This document shows positions 56,661 through 64,000 of a stretch of 64,000 bases of DNA, in pieces (the first letter of the stretch is position 1; the number at the start of each line of letters is the position of its first letter). This stretch comes from Brachynemurus nebulosus (taxonomy: Eukaryota > Arthropoda > Insecta > Neuroptera > Myrmeleontidae). The position numbers and the translations under genes were made by a program. The notes beneath the pieces were generated by a model that saw only the letters and a list, made by a program, of their open reading frames with translations, searched no databases and had not been told where the DNA came from. The stretch spans positions 65,774,142 through 65,838,141 of the forward strand of contig JAPWDM010000003.1 of assembly GCA_035578155.1 (NCBI GenBank), read 5' to 3'.

Positions 56661-59600
56661 TCAGCGAGAACGGACATCCTGAATGTATAAGGATTCCGTT
56701 GTTTGAACTACGAATTTAGAATGTATGCACAGGTTTAGTGCCACTATCGCGTAAAGGACAGAACAGTGTTTACCAAGCCAGCCAACTATAGCAAATAACT
56801 GACAATGAGTAATTTAGCAAGATAATAAAATATACTGTAAGTGTAAATGGAATTCAAATAGAAGTAATATTATCAAGAATAAATCTAAAATGAGTAATAA
56901 AAATAATAATAATTATTATTACTGAGATGATAATCTGCAATATGTTTTTACCAATACCAATTTAACAGTTGGATAGTATATGCTCCTATACAAATATCAT
57001 ACATATGGACATATACTTAATATATATTTCTAATATCGTGGGAAATTAAGTAAGATGTCAAAATATAATTATATCTAATAGCATAACTAAACACAGATGA
57101 CGTACGGAAATATATAAAAACCAGAAAAAAAAAACATTAAAAATCATTTTGAATTACAACAACAAGTATGCAGCACTGAAGTAGTATCCAAGTATGTACT
57201 GAGTATAAGATACTGTAAGTAATCAGAAGTATAAAATGGCAGATATGTACGTAATAAAAGAATGAATTGTTTATTACATTACGAGAACCAACCGACACAT
57301 ACAAGTCAAGAAAAACATTTTAAATGATTTGAAATTGTAAGATATTTAAGTATACATTTGAACACTGAAACTGTCACACTGAAGAAAAAGTTATCTAATA
57401 TTTACATACTGTAAAATTTTTAAACGATTGTCTTGTAAACCGACCACTTTTTTTCAAAACCCAAGATCTCGACTTTTCCCGATTTACCAGACAATAATTC
57501 AAAATTCAAATTTTCTGTTTCATTTACAACAAAACCTGTTGAATATCAAGATCATTTGATTAATTAGTATATTATACTATATAGGTTAGCCAGTTTCGCT
57601 AGCATTTTGGTCCCAATTTTTAAATGCATATGTAATAACTCAGTGGTGTAGAATCTAATAATTAAAAAGTTGCAAACTAAATGGGTTTATATGATATACG
57701 TACGTATAAAAGAAAAATGTTTACAAATGTGTGCTACCGGAAATCGAAAATAACTAACTTCGTCTTGATGAAGGTGGATTGGCGAGTATTTTACTTACTT
57801 TAAATACAAAATCTGCTTTCCATTTTTAAATCATACTTTTTACCTAGTTGAACGTCACTGGTAAAATATATGAAAATTACTGAATTTTTGTATAATTGTG
57901 ATATTTACTACCTATGGTAATTAAAGATTTGTTTACTTTTGTAACTACGGAGATGGCTTACCCGTAGTAAGCTGTAGTAAGAAAAATGGGTATAGGACAA
58001 TAACATGTAACTGGCCTACCTCTCAAAACAAGAAATTGCTCCGATAAAAAATACAAATTTCTTTTTCCATTTCTAATAGAACTGGAAATGCAATCAAACC
58101 GTTAATAGAAAGATTATCAGTGCTAAAGAAAAAAATATAAATTTCCCTTGCTGTAGAATAGAATTTCCTAAATTTTGATGCGCAGACTATCAGGACAGTT
58201 AAAAAGATGATCTCGCATACGATATCTAATTTATTTATAAATATAATTGATTTATTTATCTGAAAAGTGGTCCTCGGTTTCTGAATAATTGTTGTAGAGA
58301 AAAAGGGAATGTAGTGAACGTGAAAAATGACAGGAACTTCTTTAAAATGCTCACTTAATTTGAATATTATGGATTAAGAAAAATTCCCTGACATTTTCCA
58401 GACTTTTCTCAATTTTCCAGCATTATTCTTCTTTACAATTCCTTTTGTCTAACCCTTCTTGCTACATTTATACATTTGTTATGAACGGTGTACCAAATTT
58501 TATGCTCCAATGTACTACTACAAAATAAAATCTATAATATGTACATACATACATGATTCTTCATAATAAATTAATCAAAGTTAGCAGTGCAATGTCTGGA
58601 TTATGTAATGCATGCATGTCTTAGTATAAGATTAAAAGACAATTAAGTAAGATTAAAATGTAAGTCTTATTATAACCTAACTAACACATATACTTATGTA
58701 TGTAATGCTAACGTACTAAGAGTTCTGCAACAAACAACTTATAAAAATGAATGAACTGAAATATGCTACACAATATAGTATGCTTGCAGTTCTACCAATG
58801 TAACATTTTATCCTATCATGTTCTCTTCTGAATGCTACACAACATTCTGAATACATAATTAAACATTTAGATTTAGATCAGACAAGTTCATATAACAAGT
58901 ATTATACCAATATCTGCACATTGCATGCTACCATATGTTACAAAATTAAAGCATTATTGAAAATAAACTGATCAGAAAGAGAAAACAATATAAAAATTAT
59001 TGTATCCAAATGAGATATCTATATACGGTAACATGTTGCAATAAAGTTGAGACAACTTGTAGTACATGGTAAGGTTGTATTACTAAAACAAACAGCACGT
59101 CTCCTTTAGAAATTCATAGATGTTTTGTAAAATTAATGCAAAATATTTCACATGTATTAAATAATATGTGATCTGGAACGTTTGTTTGAATTCATTATCT
59201 ATGATCTAAAAAAAATAGAATAATACAAAGTAACGATGAACTGTCTTGATGGAGTCTTGACTTTGAATTAACACTGACAATGAAAGAAAAAAAATTATTG
59301 TTTTTCGGAAGTACAATCAGAACAATTCATTTTTTAAACGGATCAGTTAACAAACCAGATGATGACTACATGATGACTGACTGGTCTGTTTAAAAAAAAA
59401 CCGCCGGGTAACAAAAAGCACAAGGTCAAATGAGTGACGAACTACTCAACAAGAGGTAATGTCCTTACTTGCTGCTGAATATATGCAATGCACATTACCT
59501 TCTCATATTTAAATATTGACGTTGGTATATCTATTTTAATTTTTAATCCCATTCAAGTATGGGAATATATCCTCCGCTCAAGTGGCCGGCCAATTTTTCT

Positions 59601-60334
59601 CAAATAACAATAATATGATCTGATTTTAAATATCTGAACGTCATTTTCAAGATTTCACTTGACATCAATTTCGAACAAACATATGAATAATGTGTAATTA
59701 GTTCAATTTTTTGGCAAATGACCAACAGCAGTTAGTCAAGCTAATCAACAGCCAACCAGCTCTAATTTACATATGAAAAGTGTATTATAAATGTTTGAAG
59801 GATGTTAAATTTGATAAATGTAACCCATTTAGAATGTCAATCATATTTTTGTACCATGCTAGGTGCGGGGTTGGATAGGGGGAATATATGAAAATAGGTC
59901 ATTTTCAATTACATACTTGAGTTAAAGTGCAGCCGACAATATAGATATATACATAGTCGTAATGGTACAGAAGTGGACAAAATTATTGTTACACTTTAAA
60001 AGTTGTACTAGTTTAATAAGTACCTATCTTCACAGTTTTCACCCACGGTGTACGAACACAAATGAATCTTTTTTCTTTTTTATAGGCTAATATTTACAGA
60101 AATATTTTAAAAATTGCTTTGATCCCGATTTTTGAAAGCGACTTCTAGGGGTTGATGAAAACGTTCTATAAACGTAGCATTTTGGAGTCTATAAAGTTGG
60201 AGTTGATAACTTTTTTTTATTAGAGATCAATTGTGTTTCTATAAATAACTCACAGATGGCGTTAATGATAAGTATAAACATACACAGCGATAAACATGTA
60301 TCGCAACATTACATGCGTTTTTCTCAAAACTATA
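56661..60334. other. Long AT-rich stretch with no recognised element
   Basis: At 3.7 kb this is among the longest parts of the window with no transposon end, repeat or coding signal that I can support. It may be original intron or 5' flank of the MBD gene. Confidence 0.45.
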
Positions 60335-61256
60335 CAGGGTGTAAAATAAATAACTCTCGTCCTTTTGAGGGGTGACTCATAGCACTCTCTAGACACTAAA
60401 ACAACAGGAATTTTTTTGGAATTAATAGTTTGAGAAAATCGCAAATTGACTAGCTTTAATTTTTTTCTAAGTACAGCTCTGACCAAATCATACACGAATA
60501 CCTTCTTAATATCAAAGGTACAGAATAATTTTATTGACAAAAATTCAATAAAATTTTGTAAACATGTTTAGGTCGTAAACGTGTTTCCTAGATCGTTTTT
60601 TAAAAACAGAAAATTTATCTTTCTGTCTAAATTTTTTTAAAGGCTACTTTTTTGTCCCATATTTAGTATCAAATTTTTTCTGTTAAAAAAAAGCTTTGTT
60701 TCAAATTACATTGGCAAATACACCAATACCTCGCTTCGGGTCGTTTCGGTTTGCGTTTTTTTGAAGTTGCGTCGCTGCTGAATTAGTACTAATTTTCACT
60801 GTGCGTCGTTAGATTTTCGAAGTTGCGTTGTTTTGGGTTCGAGTCATTAATTTTTTCTTCGAAATTTTGCCGTTTTACGACAACAGCCACTATGGACTTA
60901 TCAGACAGTGATTAATTTTTACTTTGTTTTTATAAATTGATTGATTATTTTATTTTGTTTTAATTGAATTTGTTGTTCTTTTTGTTTTTTGTATGTATGT
61001 AATAAAATTTTATATTATTTTTGTTTTTTAAATGTTTACTTTGTTCAATTTTCTTTTTAAAAAGTAGTATTTTCGTAACCTTGAAACCTATCTTCGATAT
61101 TTTACATGGTTTGCTATAGAAAATCATAATTCACTTTGCGTCGTGTTTTTTTTTTTGGAACGTAACCACAACGCAAATTGAGGTATTGGTGTATTAATTA
61201 CACGAGTGAGATTTACCCACTATTTTCATAACGAGAATTATATTCTTTACACCCTG
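60335..61256. mobile_element. Tc1/mariner-type non-autonomous element, 922 bp
   Basis: The ends are CAGGGTGTAAA and its reverse complement, each next to TA (60333-60334 and 61257-61258). The similarity continues past the first 12 bases as a looser match (aactctcgt against attctcgtt). It contains a second element at 60721-61191. No transposase frame. Confidence 0.65.
60721..61191. mobile_element. Nested TA-flanked element, 471 bp
   Basis: The ends are CACCAATACCTC and its reverse complement, next to TA on both sides (60719-60720 and 61192-61193). The interior has repeated words such as gaagttgcgtcg and gaagttgcgttg. It lies wholly inside the 60335-61256 element, so it inserted later or the two are parts of one complex unit. 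Confidence 0.65.
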
Positions 61257-61258
61257 TA

Positions 61259-62321
61259 TTAATCGTTTAACAGAAAAATCAGTACATTTATTCTTAACAT
61301 ACACATTTAAAACTTTTGATATGTATCCAAAAAAAAAAAAATTTAAATATTCCATTTGAAATTTCCAAGTCATTGCCATTATATTTAATTAAAATTGAAA
61401 ATACAATATTTTCCGACATAATTAAATTTACAAGTCATGTAATCCTTTTTCTATAAATTTCAACCCAACAATTACATTTAATTAATTAACAAAAAAAAAA
61501 AAACTCACTTCGCCAACTTTCACAATTCCAATTATAAAAATATAATCCAGAAACAAAATAAATTTATTAACACAAACGAACTTAATTATATCCCCGGCCA
61601 CATAATCTAAGCGCGGAAACAGACAGAGAATATGCAGAAATAGAGAATGGCAGAGTGGAAAATTAGTAGAGAGAAAAAAAAAGTAGGAAAAAAGATTAAT
61701 TGAAAGCATGTTCAATATTTCAGTGGCGAACAGAAAGAATGACAGTCACTAGTCCCGAGATATATACACATAAAAATGATATTTAACGGCGGCTATATAC
61801 AATAAAATAAAAATGTCCATCCATATCTATGGAGAGTTGAGTCTCGAATGACACGACACTTATCAACACTGATACGCAGTGACTCACAATTGTGTACAAC
61901 TATTTCTGTGAAACATTTTTACGGAACGAAACAATATCCGTGGTGTGAAAGGTCGGAGTGTACTTTTTAGTTTTTTGCTGTTGTGAACGATTGGAGTGTA
62001 CCTTGGCGTTCTAATGGACATTTATTTTAATTGGATTTCATCAGTATGTCTTGTCACAACCACACGTAGTACATAGTATGCAGGTACAACTTCTTCTGTC
62101 GCATCGGGTCGGGATGATTCAAGCAACCCCGGAAAAAATATACAATTTTGTTATACTTTATTGATGTGCAAAAAAGCCAAGTTTTTTTTTTTTTTTAATT
62201 TTATTAAATGAAAAATGTTTTGGGTTTTTTTTCAACTTGAAACACAGCTTCTCAACTAACATCATAGAAACCAGCTGGATAGAAAAAGAAGTTGAGAGAC
62301 AAATATATTTTTTTTTTAGAT
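61259..62321. other. AT-rich upstream sequence, no supported feature
   Basis: No element ends, RNA genes or exons recognised. Confidence 0.45.
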
Positions 62322-62980
62322 CAGGGGTTCCCAAAGTGGGCCTCGTGAACTCTAAAAATGTGGGTCGCTGTGTCTGATGGTATGCAGTCTCGAATTCTAA
62401 TAAATCTGAGTATATTATAGACTTATTGTTGAACTATATAGAATATTTTTGTTACATAGATTTACATAAAACATGTTCTTAGATCAAAAACTCACCAAAT
62501 TCGTTCACGGTTATACGATTTAAAATCGCATGTGATTTTTGTGGTTATCTTTACGACTCCAATTTTGTCAAAAATGAGAAAAGCAGTATCGAAAATCTAT
62601 AAGCAGTTTCAAATATTATGTTTCGAATATAAAAAATTTGGTATTTGGAGCTATTAAAAAAATTTGATATACGTGATGACGTCATCAGGTTCAATTTTTT
62701 TTTTTTTAAATTAATAACTACAAAAATGACATGAATCAAATCTGTCGGTGAAATTTAAGTGATTTAGGTGCTAAACTTTCATTTTTCCGCAAGTGTGATC
62801 TATTTTCCAAATATGATTTTTCAATTCGAATTCTCAATTTGTGAATTAAAATAAAAAATCGACCAAAAATTGCTTTGCGATCACTCGGTTGACGGATTAA
62901 ACACCACAATACAGTTTGTTCACCACAACAAGGAAGTATTTACAATTTAGTCCGTTGACATAAAACTTAAGGAACCCCTG
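62322..62980. mobile_element. Non-autonomous hAT element with CAGGGGTTCC ends, 659 bp
   Basis: The left end is CAGGGGTTCCCAAAGTGGGC, close to the termini of the widespread Ac/Charlie-like hAT group. The right end reverse complemented is CAGGGGTTCCTTAAG. The 8-mers ttttagat and gcttagat flank it, agreeing at six of eight. The interior carries gatgacgtcatcaggttca, a member of the TGACGTCA repeat family, at about 62678. No coding relic. Confidence 0.8.
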
Positions 62981-63487
62981 GCTTAGATAATTTTAAACAT
63001 TAGCGCATAAGAGACGATATAATTTAAACAAACTATAACAAAAATTTTCACAGATAAAGTTAGTATCTACACAGATAGTTGGTTTTGTAGATTACAACTA
63101 CATCGTTAACGCCTGCCGCACACAGATCTTTGGTTTTTTTTTTCGTTTTGCCTAACCTAACCACACTTTTTCTCTTCCCGTTTCTGATACAACAGCACAA
63201 CGATAAAAAAAAAATTGAAAATTATCATCATCAACCGAAAAAAAAAGATGAATACAGCAAAAAGCAAAAAATTCATCTGCATCCTGCAGTTGTAGTTAAT
63301 TAAGTTTTTTCTTTTTTGTCTTTGCCATAAAGCACCGAACAGACTGGTCCATTATGCAACCGCTACAACTTTAAAGTGATTATATTGTATACTAGTTGTA
63401 CCAGCGATGTCGTTCACGCATAAAAATTAGTGAGAAGTATATAAGTATAATAATTATAAAGCATTTGCATAGAACAATATTTCTTTA
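62981..63487. other. AT-rich upstream sequence, no supported feature
   Basis: Nothing recognised. Confidence 0.45.
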
Positions 63488-63952
63488 TTACTCATGCGGG
63501 AGAAGTACTAACTTGGCGCACACATTTCTGTACGCAAAATAGCTGTTTGCTCACTGTACTCTTCCCACATACTTTTTTGCGTGCGGAAAGTAAACTTTCC
63601 ACACGCAAATTGACAGCAAAACACGCAAAGCCGCCTTCTGATTTTTCATTTAATAAGTATTTCATAATTATTTCTATAGAAACCACCAACAAAGTTATTT
63701 AAACAATATTTAATTCAGAAAAAAAGACGAACACTCAAAAATATTATTTTAAAAAGTAATAAAAATGTCAAAAATAGTAATAATAATAGAAAAAAGTATG
63801 TGAAATTCGTAATAAAAAATAGTATGTGCAACTCGTGCGGGATTGTCGATTGCCCACTTAAGCGAATGTGCGCACTCACTACGTTCGGGCGATCAACTTC
63901 GCTTTCGTGGGCAATCGACAATTTCCCGCACTTATTGCACAATATACTATTG
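63488..63952. mobile_element. Hairpin-ended repeat element, copy B
   Basis: It matches 44717-45201 over its whole length with scattered differences, including the perfect stem ttgtcgattgcccac and gtgggcaatcgacaa near the right end. This copy is not inside a foldback element, and comparing its flanks with copy A gives the likely ends. An 84-codon minus-strand frame is shared with copy A but ends in low-complexity sequence and is probably chance. Confidence 0.75.
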
Positions 63953-64000
63953 CGTAAGCACATGCTCAAAATGGTTTTGCTATTCTCCCGTAGAAATGAG

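Overview
This is an AT-rich, intron-rich stretch of an animal nuclear genome, most likely an insect. The evidence is spliceosomal signals, a metazoan methyl-CpG-binding-domain exon, and a dense population of insect-type DNA transposon remnants. I cannot fix the order or species. There are no bacterial-style genes, and nearly every long reading frame is chance or transposon-derived.

Gene content: one exon can be recognised confidently, at 61-184 on the minus strand. It encodes the cysteine-rich core of the MBD of an MBD5/MBD6-type protein (insect sba, six-banded) and is bounded by good splice sites. A second candidate, a 48-nt exon at 38065-38112 on the same strand, has an excellent pyrimidine tract, acceptor and donor, and an ATG whose phase joins exactly to the first exon. 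It is also a textbook-like candidate recursive-splicing (ratchet) site. If both are real, 185-38064 is one 37.9-kb intron and the rest of the window to 64000 is further upstream intron or 5' flank.

Everything else is intronic or intergenic and mostly built of class II elements, many short and non-autonomous. They include: a Transib-type element (11251-12301) with CACAGTG ends and a perfect 5-bp duplication; at least seven hAT-type elements (13511, 39035, 47786, 52229, 54270, 56291, 62322), several with 8-bp target duplications and two with relics of the hAT C-terminal dimerisation domain; a pogo/Tigger-type deletion derivative (43097-43942); a mariner transposase fragment (53449-53744); TTAA-flanked elements (22216, 33025, 36741 and probably 40391); two copies of a family with 4-bp duplications (25553 and 51391); a Tc1-like element with another nested inside it (60335-61256); and five copies of a long-inverted-repeat foldback family (about 690, 3387, 7798, 26553, 44226). 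A 5'-truncated LINE with a broken RNase H domain lies at 5630-6593, and a tRNA-Thr-like sequence at 2646-2717 (minus strand).

Long inverted repeats (17341-17798 nested inside 16887-18622; 28036-28370; 33387-33430; 36558-36605) would form long hairpins in the primary transcript. The remaining stretches are AT-rich sequence with simple repeats in which I see no supported gene; they are listed so that the coverage is explicit. All family assignments come from reading the sequence by eye.
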